Below, piece after piece: positions 32,156 through 44,343 of a stretch of DNA of 64,000 bases (position 1 is the first letter of the stretch; every line of letters begins with the position of its first letter). A model generated the notes under the pieces. That model had not been told where the DNA came from. It was given only the letters and a program-made list of their open reading frames with translations, and searched no databases. Source of the DNA: Datisca glomerata (taxonomy: Eukaryota; Streptophyta; Magnoliopsida; Cucurbitales; Datiscaceae); assembly GCA_003255025.1 (NCBI GenBank), contig QANY01000011.1:2400123-2464122 (forward strand), given 5' to 3'. The translations under genes were made by a program, and so were the position numbers.

Positions 32156-33409
32156 AATTTATCTAAAGAATACACTTTGCTGTATTTTTTATGTTAATAA
32201 TTGTTTGATCTTTTTTATTTTAGCAGATAATAATCAAAACAAACGTCGACGTGAAATTAAATCTCTATATTTTTAGTCATAATTATTATTTATAATAATA
32301 TTTTGTTTATATACTAATATATTATTATCCAATCATTATAAGATATCGTGAATAATAATTTTAGGAATCAATTAAGAGAATATAGATGAAATATGCTCTC
32401 AAAATTTAAAAGAAAAAGTGACATCTTGAGAATTAGTTATTAATCTCTTATTTTAGTTTAAACTTGCTTTTTTAAATTAATTTTCTTTTTAAACTTTATG
32501 TAACTATATTTATTTAACATACTAATTGTGCTAACATATAAATATAACATAACAAAGTTTTCAAAAAATGTGTTATAATTGAGATATATTTTAAATTATA
32601 TATTAAAGTTTTACAGATACAATTCACTTTATATTAAAAGAAACTAGTACAAAATAGTAGTTTTTCCTATAAATTTTTATTCAAATTAAAATTAGTATAA
32701 ATTTTTATTTATTAATGACATAGTTTTCCTATGTTCATTAAATTGGTTAAAGAATTTAGAAAATTAATGCACACTTTTATTAATTTATCATAATTGTAAA
32801 AGTAACCAATTATTAAATACGACATATAAATTAGAAGGTTATTTCAGGTAATGTATCAATAAACATGGAAAAAAATGTCTAAAAATGATTTTCATCTCAT
32901 TCCCACTTTTAATATAGTATACATTATAGATATAGATGAGAGTATTCATGTGTGTGTGAATATGTTTTACGTAGTATAAATCTCAAAAAATTACTTGAAA
33001 AATGCTAGAATACTAACTTTCTTAAAAGAATGAGATATTCACATCCCTAAAATGGTTACTTATAAGTTTGAATTGTCTTTTCTTATTGAAAATATGATAT
33101 AGAAATTTATTTTACCAAGAAATAACAGGAAAAAACGAGAAGTGGTTATTAATGGTGGAAGGGCAATATAAGTTGGGCAAAGTTTGGTCATTGGTCAATC
33201 AAGATATCAAAAGTCAGCAGAGTTGTAAAAAAAACCAGCAAATTTCTCCCCAACATCTTCAACTTGCTATTTGAATATTAATTCTCTTTAAATGCATAGT
33301 TAAAACTTTTATTTTCTAGACCAAATATAGTTCTCTGGCTATTGAAAAGTAAATTACATTTGAGATAATCAAGGAAAAAGTGACAGTGAACCAATTGAGT
33401 GAATACCCC

Positions 33410-33415
33410 TATAAG
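33410..33415 (+). promoter_or_regulatory. Putative TATA box of the phylloplanin-like gene
   Basis: TATAAG in CCCCTATAAGTAGTTC lies 78 bp before the start codon, with CCAAT (33391-33395) just upstream. The segment is well conserved in the duplicate at about 45690, where CTATTAGTAG replaces it and the TATA box is damaged. Confidence 0.55.
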
Positions 33416-33487
33416 TAGTTCTATCCCTTCAGAATAATTCTTATACTAACAAAAAAAGTTATATCTTTTCAACTCATTTAATAATCA

Positions 33488-33928
33488 ATGGCTATCATGA
33501 ATGTTCTTTCATTACTTTTTGCTTCACTTTTGATTGCAGCAACATCTTCTGTTGCTCAATCAACTGTCGGTGTCCAACTTAATATTACAGGTCAACTTCT
33601 TTGCAGCATTAATGGAAATCCAATTTTAGGTATCCTAGGAAGGCCATTGTCGGGTGTGAATGTTAGTCTTTCATGTGATGGAAGAACTGTTGCTTCAGCA
33701 GTGACTAATAGCCTTGGATTTTTTCAAATAACGGTCAATGCCACAAATCTCAATATTACTAACATATTAGGATGTCAAGTTATTGTTCCACTACCTATTT
33801 CTGCAGACTGCAAACTTTTACCAAGCTCTGGAACTCTTCAAGCACCTATTACTCTTACCAATATTCTTCAAGGACCGTTAACAGCTGTTCTTGACTTTGT
33901 GACAGACATATTTAAGCTTGTGCGTTAG
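33488..33928 (+). CDS. Phylloplanin-like secreted protein (Pollen Ole e 1-like fold), 146 aa, intact
   Basis: The single-exon frame encodes a hydrophobic signal peptide (residues 1-23, ending SSVA before Gln-24) and a ~123-residue mature protein. After it come VQLNITGQLLCSINGNPILG, VNVSLSCDGRTVAS and SLGFFQITVNATN, then LGCQVIVPLPISADCKLLPS, the order seen in tobacco phylloplanin and Ole e 1-like proteins. Cysteines at 39, 63, 96 and 108 could form two disulfides. N-glycosylation sequons occur at 32, 58, 84 and 89. Known family members are secreted from trichomes to the leaf surface and inhibit oomycete or fungal spores; that this one does so is inference. The start is the first ATG 78 bp after the TATA box, and the duplicate copy shares it. 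It is the only intact gene in the window and sits between palindromic minisatellites. Confidence 0.9.
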   Translation: MAIMNVLSLLFASLLIAATSSVAQSTVGVQLNITGQLLCSINGNPILGILGRPLSGVNVSLSCDGRTVASAVTNSLGFFQITVNATNLNITNILGCQVIVPLPISADCKLLPSSGTLQAPITLTNILQGPLTAVLDFVTDIFKLVR

Positions 33929-34089
33929 TATGCTATAATATTGTCTTCGATTATAGTTTTGTAAATTAAACTATAAAAGAGCCTATAGATAAAATATTAC
34001 AAACAAACATGTCATAAAGAACTTGCTTGTTATTATTATTATTATAAAAGCATACCATCTTTTTATGTTTTTAAGACTTTTAGTAGAAT

Positions 34090-35470
34090 TAAATGCATAC
34101 GTGAAAATGTCAAGTAGTCATAAATAATCAGTTGAATGCTTAAAGTTGTTATAGATATCTACTTAAGGACTATAAGTTGTAGTGATACATATACTTCTCA
34201 ACAAAAAACTGCCTATACTATGACTTCAAATGTATGTATATATCTAATTCTTGAGTGAAATAGCTAAACATATATACTTGAAACTTTACACTATAAAATA
34301 ATTTGTACTTGAAGACTTCCAGTAGTTACACATATCTACTCGAAAACTTCTAGTAGTCACACATTATTCATATGCATCTTACATTTTAGAATAGCTGGGA
34401 CATTAAAGTATACCCAAAAAATAATTTAGGGAATCGGTCTGATTCTATCTTAAAATTATCATAAATACCTACTCATGACTTCAAGTTGTAGTGCTGCAAA
34501 TACTTCTCAGCAATTGTTAAAAACCAATTTTTATCTACATTATGACTTCAAATATAAATAAATATCCACTTTCTTAGTCAAATGGTTAAACATATATACT
34601 TGAAAATGTTAAGCTACCAAAAATATGTACTTGAAGATTTTCAGTAATCACACATATCTACTAAAAAACATCACATTGTTAGAAATCTATACTTGAATAA
34701 TTCAAGTAGTTAAACATCTGTACTTAAAAACTTCAAGTTTTTGCAAATAGCTATTTTAAGATTTCAATCAATCAAACACACGTACACAAAGACTTTAAGT
34801 TATCACGAATATCTACCTAAATACTATAAGTTATCATAAAATATTTACTTGAAAACTTCGAGTTATTAATTTGTAGGTATTTGAATAATTCAAATAGTTA
34901 TTAATATCTACTTCAAGATGTCAAGTAATGACAAATAATGACTTGAAGAATTTAAATAGTTAAAGTATCTAGTGGAAGACTTCAAGTAGTGAAATATGTA
35001 TATTTGAAGACATTAAGTTGTGAGACACGTGTACTTGAAACTTTCAGTAGTCAAACATATCTACCTTGAAGACTTGAAGTTGTTAGAAATATCTACATGA
35101 AGACTTCTAATAGCCAAATATATTTACTTGAAAACTTCAAGTAGTGATAAATAGAGACATGGAGACTTAAAATAGTCAACCATATATTTTGACTATGCAT
35201 ATTCATCAAACGTAAACCTAATTTATCAAGGGTCTAATGAAGATTGTTGAGTTAGTGACCAAATGCTATATGTTTGTTGGTTATAAAACTATAGACATTA
35301 TTAAAGATGTAGTAATCAAAATGAAAGAAAAACCATTTTCGTGACATAAATATTTTTTATTTGGTAATATAATTGATCTCATACTATGTTTCAAGTTGTC
35401 AAACATATGTACTTAAATATTTCAAATATTAAAATGTATCAACTTAATACTTCAAGTTAAAAATATCTAC
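34090..35470. repeat. Palindromic ~39-bp minisatellite, array 2
   Basis: It begins about 160 bp after the phylloplanin-like stop codon and has about 33 diverged units of the same type as array 1 (TATCTACTTGAAGACTTCAA with GTAGTCAAACA). It contains near-exact hairpins such as CTTGAAAACTTCAAGTAG at about 35129. Its first ~300 bp are also present after the duplicated gene at 46190. Confidence 0.88.
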
Positions 35471-35864
35471 TTTTTATTTAGCTGTTGATGAAAATTACAA
35501 AATTAGAAATCTTTATTTGCAATAGTTTTTTTATATTTTTTTTAGAGAAAATGATCAATTTGCCCAAGCTAGTTTGCCTCAAATATCATTTTGGTAATTG
35601 TAGTTTAAAAAATCTCAATCTGGCCATCAAACATTCAATGTTTTAATATGATTATTTTGTCACTCTCCACTCATTGTCATTGACGGAGACGATGACATGG
35701 CACTATAAGTGCACAAATGGCACACATGAGATCCACAGATTATACTGTCAACAAAAAACTCTTTCTTTCTCCTCCAACTCATTTCCCTCTTTAATCTCTC
35801 TATATTTTTTACCACCCCTTTAATCAATTAAACACATCTTATTTATATTATTTATTTTTTGGTC
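35471..35864. other. No gene; possible non-autonomous transposon sequence
   Basis: AGAAAATGATCAATTTGCCC and the TCACTCTCCACTCATTGTCA stretch resemble common plant intergenic transposon debris. I cannot define ends. Confidence 0.35.
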
Positions 35865-36640
35865 AAAGGCAAACAAATTTTTATTGAACTAAAATTATTA
35901 CACTAGTACGAGGGGCATAGCTCAATGACTACAAAAACAAAAGAACCAAATTAGCTTAAAAATAGAGACTAGCTATGAAATCATCAAAATTTAAACCTCT
36001 AATTTTCTCAATAAAGATAAGTCTTTCCCTAACCATAGAGCATATCTTTCTAGGCAACAAACGAGAATAAATTCCCTTGTAAACATTCTCTTATTTCTTT
36101 CGAGCCAAAGAAGTAGACAAAGCAAGAAAAAATAAGTCTAGGACATAAATTTTCAATAGACTTGCTACTATCTAAGGAACCAAACTAGAGAAAAAGAGAA
36201 GACCAATTAAAATTTACAATAGCTCTCCCACATTTCCTCATAATAGGACCACTAAAATGAGCTACTTAATCATAATCCAGAAAGAGGTGAGAGACTGATT
36301 CCGATCCATGCATGCAAAAAATATAATCCTAAGATATATCAGGATCCCATTGTGAAACTCTATCTTTGGTATTTAGCTTATTAAGAAGAGCTAAGCAAAG
36401 GATAAAGGGACCATTAGGGATATGCCCTAAGAACCAAACAACTTTATACCAAACAACTTCTGAAGTAACACCAACAAGCTCACTATATGTATGATCTGTT
36501 GAAAAATTATCGCTGCCCTAAAGCCATTTATCTACATCATGCCGAACAAGAATACTAATATGTCTAGAAGAAAATACAGTCTCCAAGCTTGAATTTGGCC
36601 AAATCCACTGCCCATCCTCAATATTTTATTTTCACTTCCA
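35865..36640 (-). mobile_element. LINE 3' fragment (zf-RVT region), minus strand
   Basis: On the minus strand the frame gives VVWYKVVWFLGHIPNGPFIL, then LNKLNTKDRVSQWDPDI, a stop, CMHGSESVSHLF. The W-x-G-H-I-P, D-R, C and H-L-F pattern is the zf-RVT region at the C-terminus of plant LINE polyproteins. The 3' end at about 35870 reads AATAAAAATTTGTTTGCC. Numerous stops follow. It is a 5'-truncated, decayed copy. Confidence 0.7.
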
Positions 36641-36989
36641 CATATTTGCTCCATTTTCACATTTTTGCTTTCAAGATTTTTCCCACCTTTTCACCCTTTG
36701 TGAATCAAACTACCATTCAGTTCTCTCTCTCTCGAGCATACAATTAAAGCTCCAAGGATTTCAAAATGTTACTTTCCATAAAGGTTTGAGGATCGCTTAT
36801 GAGAATTCTCTCTTGGTGTTGTAACATCACTAAATGTTACTAATTGATATTTTTCATTCTAAAGAAAAGTAATTAAATTATCATGATGTTACCTAGACAA
36901 TTAACGATTGTATAGAAATGGAACACTTACTTTTGACGGCCTTATTAAGTTACACACATATAAAGGTATTGTAGGAACATGATATCCTA
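36641..36989. other. No supportable feature
   Basis: This short AT-rich spacer lies between two LINE fragments of opposite orientation. It has a short CT-rich run at 36723-36733 and nothing else. Confidence 0.4.
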
Positions 36990-37852
36990 TTCGAGCATAA
37001 GATGCATGTGATATCCACTACTTCTCTTTGGTGTGACCCTTGGCAACAAATTGGTATATTGTTTAATAGGTATGGTAGGTGTGTAATCTTGGACACTGGT
37101 TTGAATCTTAAATATTGTTGTTAACATGATTATCAATAATGGGGATGGAACTAGCATGCAACCAGCACCACTACTTTGATTAAAAATAAAGCTAAATCCA
37201 TCAACACGCCTTCTCCTTTAGTTTCTTCTTTTGGTACATGGTTCTAGACTCCTTCTTCTAATGAAACCTTTACAATTTCTTGTACTCACAACAATATGAG
37301 ATAGCTTGGACTTAAGGTTCCTTGGTGTGACTTTGTGTGGTTTTCTTGCAACATTCTCTAGCATAGCTTTATTGTTAGGCTCACTGGCAAAGGTAGATTG
37401 ACAACTAATGAAAGCTTTTCTCTTGGAGTCTTTCTCTTGATTCTAACTACCTACTTTGTAAATAACATTTAGAAACTATGGACCACTTATATTTTTATTT
37501 GCACCTATGCTCATTTTTTTAGAAGACTCTTATTCAATTTTGTGATCTCACCTGCCCTAGCAGTAGATGGGTTCAAAGTATTGAGTGGTTATCTAAAAAC
37601 ACTAAGAGAAATGACTTTAGATCTCTCATATTAAAGTTGGCCTTCAACTATTTTGTTGATAATATATGGAATGAAAGGAATATTAGGATCTTTGAGGATA
37701 CGTATAGAGATGGAAATACTCTTACTATAACTATTATGTATATTGTTAGGGATAGGTTATGGAATCAAATATTCATCTATGATTCCCCTATCACTAGGTT
37801 TCTCATTACCAAGCTTAATATGCCTTCTTATATGTTGAAGAACCCTTATTGA
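36990..37852 (+). mobile_element. LINE 3' fragment (zf-RVT region), plus strand
   Basis: In shifting frames the stretch carries FIVRLTGKGRLTTNE, then segments for a WTTYIFICTYAHFF-like HLF motif, then an open frame (37637-37852) MAFNYFVDNIWNERNIRIFE. V-x-x-I-W-x-E-R-N-x-R-I-F is the C-terminal end of plant LINE zf-RVT regions. Lesions are frequent. It belongs to a different copy from the minus-strand fragment at 35865. Confidence 0.72.
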
Positions 37853-38806
37853 GTTCGGTTATTCATTTATGTGATTATTGGGGTATGCCCCTTGCATTTT
37901 ATAAGCCCTTTTCAATAATATAAAGCTTGCTCATTGAAAACAAGTAACACATTTTTAGGGTCGTTGAATTTTTTTACCAATATGGATACATTCTTTCAAT
38001 GGTTTAGCTTAGGCCCTTCTACATAGAAATTGCAATAGGGTTGGCCCTGTTTTTGTCATATGTTACGCTCATATTATTATTCAGTAAACAACTTTTATTC
38101 CTGTAGCCCACTTGCTTGGTGATCTGTATCTTTTACGGGGACTATCCCAAACCTAAGGACGTGTAAGACAACACAACACTTATGGTATACCAGTATTGAG
38201 TGGTTATCTAAAACAACTAGGAGAAATGACTTTTGATCTCTCATATTAAAGTTGGCCTTCAACTATTTTGTTTATAATATATGGAATGAAAGGAATATTA
38301 GGATCTTTGAGGATAAGTATAGAGATGGAAATACTATTACTAGAACTATTATGTATATTGTTAGGGATAGGTTATGGAATCACATATTCATCTCTGATTC
38401 CCCTATCACTAGGTTTATCTTTACCAAGCTTAATCTGCCTCCTCATATGTTGAAGAACCCTTATTGAGTTCGCTTATTCATTTATGTGATTATTGGGGTA
38501 TGCCACTTGCATTTTATAAGCCCTTTTCAATATTATAAACCTTGCTCATTGAAAACAAGTAACGCAATTTTAGGGTCGTTGAATTTTTTATCAATATGGA
38601 TGCATTCTTTCAATGGTTTAGCTTAGACCCTTCTACATAGAAATTGTAATAGGGTCGGCCCTATTTTGTCATATGTTACGCTCATATTACTATTTAGTAA
38701 ACAACTTTTATTCCTGTAGCCCACTTGCTTGGTGATCTGTATCTTTTACGGGGACTATCCCAAACCTAAGGACGTGTAAGACAACACAACACTTATGGTG
38801 TACCAG
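37577..38806 (+). repeat. 615-bp tandem duplication of a LINE tail
   Basis: The segment starting GTATTGAGTGGTTATCTAAA at 37577 recurs at 38192, and the first copy's end (ACAACACTTATGGTATACCA) matches the second copy's end at about 38800. Offset is 615 bp, and identity looks well above 90 percent by eye. Each copy keeps the 71-codon frame ending KNPY (37637-37852 and 38252-38467). The low divergence makes it one of the younger events in the window. Confidence 0.9.
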
Positions 38807-40234
38807 TATCGTATGAGAGAAAGGGGTTATAATAGAAATAGACACTAATTAGATGAAATTCTTCATAAGACATCGTCACTTGAAGAAATTCATTTCCTTA
38901 TTTTTTCTACCTAAGAGGGTACCAAGTAATGGATTCTTAAACTCAATCAACTTATAGATCAATGACTAAAAGGATAATATAGGTAGTTTGGATGATGATG
39001 TCGTTCAGCCGAAAACTAGGCTTCTCAACAACTCGTTGTTATTACCAATATGCTTGCACAATAGTAGAAACTTACTAAAAAATTATGTTGGAGCTTGCTT
39101 ATTGATGACACCAACATTCGAATCGTGTGTGTGCATCTCCAACTAAAACGCGTACACGTGAACATGAATTCTCTTTTTGTACTGAACATTGATTGTCGAA
39201 CACACCTTTAAGTAGTTTCCAAGAATAAATCTTTAAATAATACAATGTATACTATTCAAACATTTTTCTTAACTTGTTTAATTGGGAAAGTGACAGACAC
39301 GTACTCATAGCATGGTACTAGGATTCTTAGTCCCGATACTATACATATTACCTTTTCAAATTTATCATGATTGGTTTTTGAAGAATAGGAAATTTTTCTT
39401 TCAAAAGAAAATTCAAACTTAATTGATCTCAAATTTATCAAGTTTTAAAATATTGATTCATTCGTGTGATTTAAGCATAAAATTAGGTGATTTCTATATG
39501 AAAGCCACTAATATGTGGATGGATTATGCCTAATTTAAACATAAAAATAATTGAATTTAAATGTGATTTTTAAAATTGTTGTAAGTGGTTGATAAATAAG
39601 GGAGCGTCAACCTAGTTAGGGTTAGCCTAATTTATAGTGATGCAACTCTAAATAGTTATATGTCAACTATATATTTTTCTACTCCAATTTTGTTTCATAT
39701 CCTTATCACAAAAAAATATGTTATCATTTTCTCTAGGGTTCAATGCAGATTGTCCCATCAGGCTTTCACCTTTTTACAAAGACACCTAAACTCTTGAAAT
39801 GAAATCAAATACCCTTAAACTTTCAAAACATGGTAAACAGCCTCACTCCGACCATCACAATGATGAAGTTCCATGTGGATAAGAAGGTATGGCCACGTTG
39901 GTTCCCGCCAAATCCTTCCACCTTAACCCTCCTCCTTAAAGACGATAGTATTTGCATCCCATATCACTACAAGTTGGGTATCTTCTTCTTCCTTTGATTT
40001 TCATCCTCCATTCAAGCTAGTTGGGATGGTATTATTCTCTTTATTTTTTCCATCTGGTACATCATCATCACCATCATTAAAGTTGTAGCTGTAATCTAAA
40101 GAACCTAATTTTAGATCTTAGTTTTATCTTTTCATCTACAACTTTCTTATCTAAAACTCTATTTTTATAGATGGACGACGAAACCCAAATCTGAAATTTG
40201 GTTTTCGTCCACCATTGAGGGTTGCTTCTTCGAA
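38807..40234. other. Intergenic DNA, including the first block of segmental copy B
   Basis: 39450-39650 matches 30640-30840 in copy A. The remainder (38807-39450 and 39740-40234) has no recognisable gene; GGGTTCAATGCAGATTGTCC at about 39737 resembles common plant transposon debris. Confidence 0.4.
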
Positions 40235-40269
40235 TGTAATTTAATGTCTATACTTTGCATTTCCCCCAA

Positions 40270-40635
40270 GATAAGAAACAGAGAATAAGAAGAAGGAATT
40301 GGAAAAAAATTCTGTACTAAATTTCTATTAACTTTGCCTTACAAAGAAATAGTACAAGGGTATATATATTACATGGGATAAAATCTATCTAAACATAATT
40401 AATGAGGTAATTAGATTAGGTAATGATTGAGTAATCATTTATCCAATCATTACTCAATCTAAGGTGGTGAAGAACCTGTGAGCTAGGAGGTTATCTAGGG
40501 AATATTCTTGAGGACGTGTTGCATTCTTATAGGTTGAAGACTATTGCCCAATGAGAATAAAGGTTAAGATAACTATAATTTGTTATGAAGTGAGCCAATC
40601 ACAGTGTGCGTGGTGGTAGTGGAGAAGCTGTGCTG
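40270..40635 (-). repeat. 3' LTR of the copia element
   Basis: Shares TTATGAAGTGAGCCAATC, GTGAGCTAGGAGGTTA, ATCATTACTCAATCTAAGGT and TATATTACATGGGA with the LTR at 44911. The outer terminal bases differ (TAT in place of ACA on the minus strand), so the exact end is uncertain. Confidence 0.75.
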
Positions 40636-41535
40636 TGATGCGCCATTTGGACAGTGAGTTGTCAAAGGTCAGTTCACTTGGAAAGAATCTTTTCTCGTAT
40701 AAAATGTATGTCAAGTTCTATGTGCTTTATCCTAGAGTGTAATATAGGATTTCAAGCAAGAGAATTTGCACTCTAGTTTTCACACTAGATAATTGGAGTT
40801 AAAGAGATTGGCAGCCTTAATTCAGTATGAGACTGGAGCCTCAAAATTTCAGAAGCTGCAAGGGTCATTGCATGATATTCTAACTCAGTAATAGTCCTTG
40901 CAACAACCCTTTATTTTCTAGAGCTCCAAGTGATGAGATTGTTACCCAAGAACAAGCAAAAACCACTGGTAGAATTCCTATCATCTAGTGAACTCACCTA
41001 GTCTACATTAGAAAAACACTACATAGAAAGATAAGAAGCTGATGTGAAGTGTAGTCCAAGCTGTGTTATGCCCAACTGTGGGTTTAAATAGGAATTTACT
41101 AAGCTTGTTGACACCAAAGGCTATGTCAGGCCTAGTTAAGGTAAGATATTGCAAAAAGCGTAAAATGCTTCTGTAAAGAGTGGGGTTAGAGAAGGGAAAA
41201 CCTAAAGACTGAAGCTTATAAAAGGGACACATTGGAGTTAGACTATTATTAGCAGTAGACATATTGACTTTAAGGAGTAAGTCAGTTGCATATTTGGTCT
41301 GAGTGAGGTAGATGCCTGAGCTGTCCCTAAAAGCTTCAAACCCTAGAAAGTAACGCAGTGGTCCAAGAATCTTGAGAGAAAATTGGGATCCAAGTTGAGA
41401 AATAACCTATTGAACCAGAGAAGGGAGCTCCTAGTGACAAATATGTCATCAACGTATAGGAGGATTAACAACATGTGACTACCTAAGAAGGATATGAACA
41501 ATGAGGTATCTGAAATGGAGTTGTGAACCCCCAAG
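40636..41535 (-). pseudogene. Copia RT C-terminal part (YVDD) and RNase H
   Basis: Minus-strand frame 41534-41343 includes TSLFISFLGSHMLLILLYVD followed by DIFVTRSS, that is, the catalytic YVDD box. Frame 41262-41008 has GFPFSNPTLYRSILRFLQYL and TLTRPDIAFGVNKLSKF, the RT/RNase H junction typical of copia polyproteins. RNase H itself is badly broken towards 40700. Frame changes separate these pieces. Confidence 0.82.
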
Positions 41536-42460
41536 ACTGTAAAGCAAGCTTGAGCTTATCAAACCATGCGCGTAAGGCGTGTCTTAGACCATATAATGCC
41601 TTATTGAGTTTGCATAGATAATTGGTTCTGGTTAGATCTTCAAAACCTAGGGGTTGGACCATGTCAACTATCTCATTAAAGTCTCCATGTAGAAATCCAT
41701 TATTTATATCAAGTTGGTGAATCTCCCAACCCTTTGTAATAGCTAAGGTGAGCATGATCCTAATGGTGCAATGCTTGATCACTGGGCTGAAAGTGTCAAA
41801 GATGTCCTTACCTGCAGTCTATTGGATTCCTTTGGCCACTAGTCTGGCCTTGCATCTTTGAACTGTCCCATTAGGGTTGTGTTTAACCTTAAACACCCAT
41901 TTGTTAGGCACTGGTTGACATTATGCAGATGGAGGAATAAGGGTCCATGTATTATTCTTAAGCAAGGCTCGATACTCAACCTCCATAACAGCATACCATA
42001 CATGATTAGATAAAGCTGGTTTGACAGTGAGAGGAGCACTAAGTTGAGTGTCTTGAGTGACAACAGAGAAATCTTTGTGCTGTAGTGAGCTTGTTTTGGA
42101 CCTGGTGACCATGGGGTGAACTGAAGTAGTAGGCCTAGAGACAGGTAACTCACAAGCAGGCAAAAAAGGTATAACAAGTGAACATGAGGGTGATGGGGTT
42201 GGGGAGGGAGAAAAGGGAACGGTATGACAAGGAATAAGATAAGTATGAGAGTTTAAAGAGGGAGTAGAGATAGTACCTTGTGGTTTGAGACAGGCATTCC
42301 AAGTTTGAGCGGAACAAGATGTAGGAGAAGCTGTTGTAGAGTGTGAAGATGAACCTGTACCACTGGAGAAGTTGGGATAATGGAGTATAGTGAAGGGAGT
42401 AAATGAAGAAGAAATGTGTGATGATGTACTAAAGCATAAAGTATGGAAACTCAGTTTCAT
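41483..42460 (-). pseudogene. Copia integrase-RT linker and RT N-terminal part
   Basis: On the minus strand 42460-41921 reads a Ser/Thr/Pro-rich linker, then HPMVTRSKTSS and EVEYRALLKNNTWTLIPPS, which precede the RT in copia polyproteins. Frame 41782-41483 continues EIHQLDINNGFLHGDFNEIV, GFEDLTRTNYLCKLNKALYG and RAWFDKL, the RT fingers and palm. The catalytic Asp in QLDINN is preserved. Frames are broken between them near 41840 and 41900. Confidence 0.85.
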
Positions 42461-42479
42461 TAAATATTAAATGTTTGCT

Positions 42480-44150
42480 GATAAATATTTTAGCAGAAAT
42501 AGGTTCAACACATTTTTTTGTGTGAAATTCAAACTTATTTTTTTTATATGGTCTTAAAAAGGGGAAGCAACTACAACCTAAATACCTTTAGGAAGCTATA
42601 ATTAGGCTTTATTGAATACAATCTCTTAAATGGGGATTCGTTGGCCAAAACAAGTGTGGGAAGCCTATTAATAAAAAATGTGGCAGCTGAAAAGGTTTCC
42701 CATCGAAAATGCAGAGGAAGTTTGGCATGAGCTAAGACAGATAGTCTATTTTTAGTAATATCCCTGTGTTTTCAATCTACTCTACCATTTTACTAGTGAG
42801 TGTGTGGGCAGGGTGCCGAAAGACATTGCCTAGAGTAGCTAGTAAGGGTTGTAGTGATCTGTACTCACCCCCAGTCACTTTGGAGACATTTATTTTTTAT
42901 TTCAAAGGTTCTTTCAATATATGCATTAAATTGAATGAAAACTTATTTTGCAATAGATTTTAGTTTTAAAGGGAAAACCCAAGTAAACCTATTAAATTCA
43001 TCAACAAACGCTATGCGGTATTTAAAACCACTAAGTGAAGATAAATGAGTTGGTCCCTAAAGACCACTATATATAGTCTCAAAAGGTGTTTTAGCTACAT
43101 TAGAAGATAAGTGGAAAGTAGCTTGATGAGCGTTTCCTAGGGTGCAAGCATCATAAAATGAAATAGTCCTAGAAACACTAGTAGGAAAGTTGACAGATAT
43201 GAAAACTTCTCCCAAAACTTAGACTTAAGGATGTCCTAGCCTTTGGTGCCATAGGTTGGTTTTATTGACTCCGCTGACAGAAAGAAAAGTAGTGGTTGTT
43301 GAGGTATGTGATGTTGACTTGTGTAATGGAGTGGTGGACAGTCTGTGATGTGGAAAATGGTACAGTCCATCTTATAGTACACCCTCAAGTAGTACTTCCC
43401 TAGCAATCTTGTCCTTCACAAAATAGAAAATTGAGTCAAATTCAATTAGTATAGGATTATGTAGGCAAAGTTGAGAGACACTCAATAAGTTTCTAGTGGT
43501 AGAAGGGACACAAGGTAATTGATCGAATGCTAAGGCAATAGAGTGTTTGTGAGTAGGAAAATATGACTTGTATACATGAGTTATATCTAAAAGCTACCAT
43601 TAAAAATAATTAGCTTAGATTTACCCTTGTAGTCATTTTTTTATGGATAAGTTAGACATGTATGGTGTTACATGGTGAGTGCCTGTACTGTCCAGGTACC
43701 AATTAGCATGATCAACAGCTCCTGTTGCAGCACCGAATGCGACAGGGTTTCTAGGTGTCATGCCACTCTAAGTCTGATTTATGAACTTATTTTGAGTGAT
43801 GAAGTGTATAGGTTTAGGTTTAAAGCTGAAGTCATACCTGTTATAACAAGTAGATGCATAATGACCTAATTTTCTGCATATTTGGTACATAGGTCTTTGG
43901 CCAGGCCTGCCCCTTCCCCTACCTCTTCCTATGGTTTGATTTGAGGAGTTTCTTTGGTTGTTGGGATATGTTTGGTTGAAAAGCTTTGCTGAGTGGAGGG
44001 AGATGATCCTTTTCTAGTGGAATTGGCAAAGTTGGCAAGCGTGGATATGGTGTCAAAGGTGCCTGTGAGTTGCTCAATGCATATCTCATGACTTTGTAGC
44101 ATGAACTTTCCTTCTTGTAAAGACAATGTATCCTCTAGAGGTCAAATTGA
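42480..44150 (-). pseudogene. Copia integrase/protease region, heavily decayed
   Basis: The space between gag and RT should hold protease and integrase. On the minus strand only scattered fragments can be read, for example near 43860-43930 (Gly/Arg-rich GRGRGRPG-type residues and CFICRKLGHYAST-like spacing of a gag zinc knuckle) and near 43250 (WHQRLGHP-like). Stops are frequent. Placement, more than motif quality, supports the call. Confidence 0.45.
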
Positions 44151-44343
44151 CCACCACAAGGTCATACTCAGTGCCTAGTTATCCTAAAGCATAAAGGAGT
44201 AAGTCATCATCTGTGATGCTTTGTCGATTGGCTGACAGACTGTCACCAATTTATGTCATCTTTTACATTTAGTCATTGATGTTGAGGGAGCCTTTCTTTA
44301 GTGTTTGAAGCTGAAAACACAATTGTTGAGTCCTTGCTTTGGA

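Larger units (their letters stand above)
30640..34385 (+). repeat. Segmental duplication, copy A (holds the intact phylloplanin-like gene)
   Basis: Three blocks match copy B in the same order: 30640-30840 with 39450-39650 (AATATGTGGATGGATTATGC-like), 31195-31390 with 45298-45480 (AACCTTATA, TAGATATTTCAAGTTTATCA), and 33200-34385 with 45500-46473 (gene, promoter and start of the minisatellite). Copy A has about 1.8 kb (31400-33200) absent from copy B; copy B has a copia element absent from A. Confidence 0.8.

Noticed and set aside
35915..35960. GAGGGGCATAGCTCAATGACT looked like a tRNA 5' half
   Set aside because: No matching acceptor stem, anticodon arm or T arm follows, and the stretch lies within a minus-strand LINE tail.
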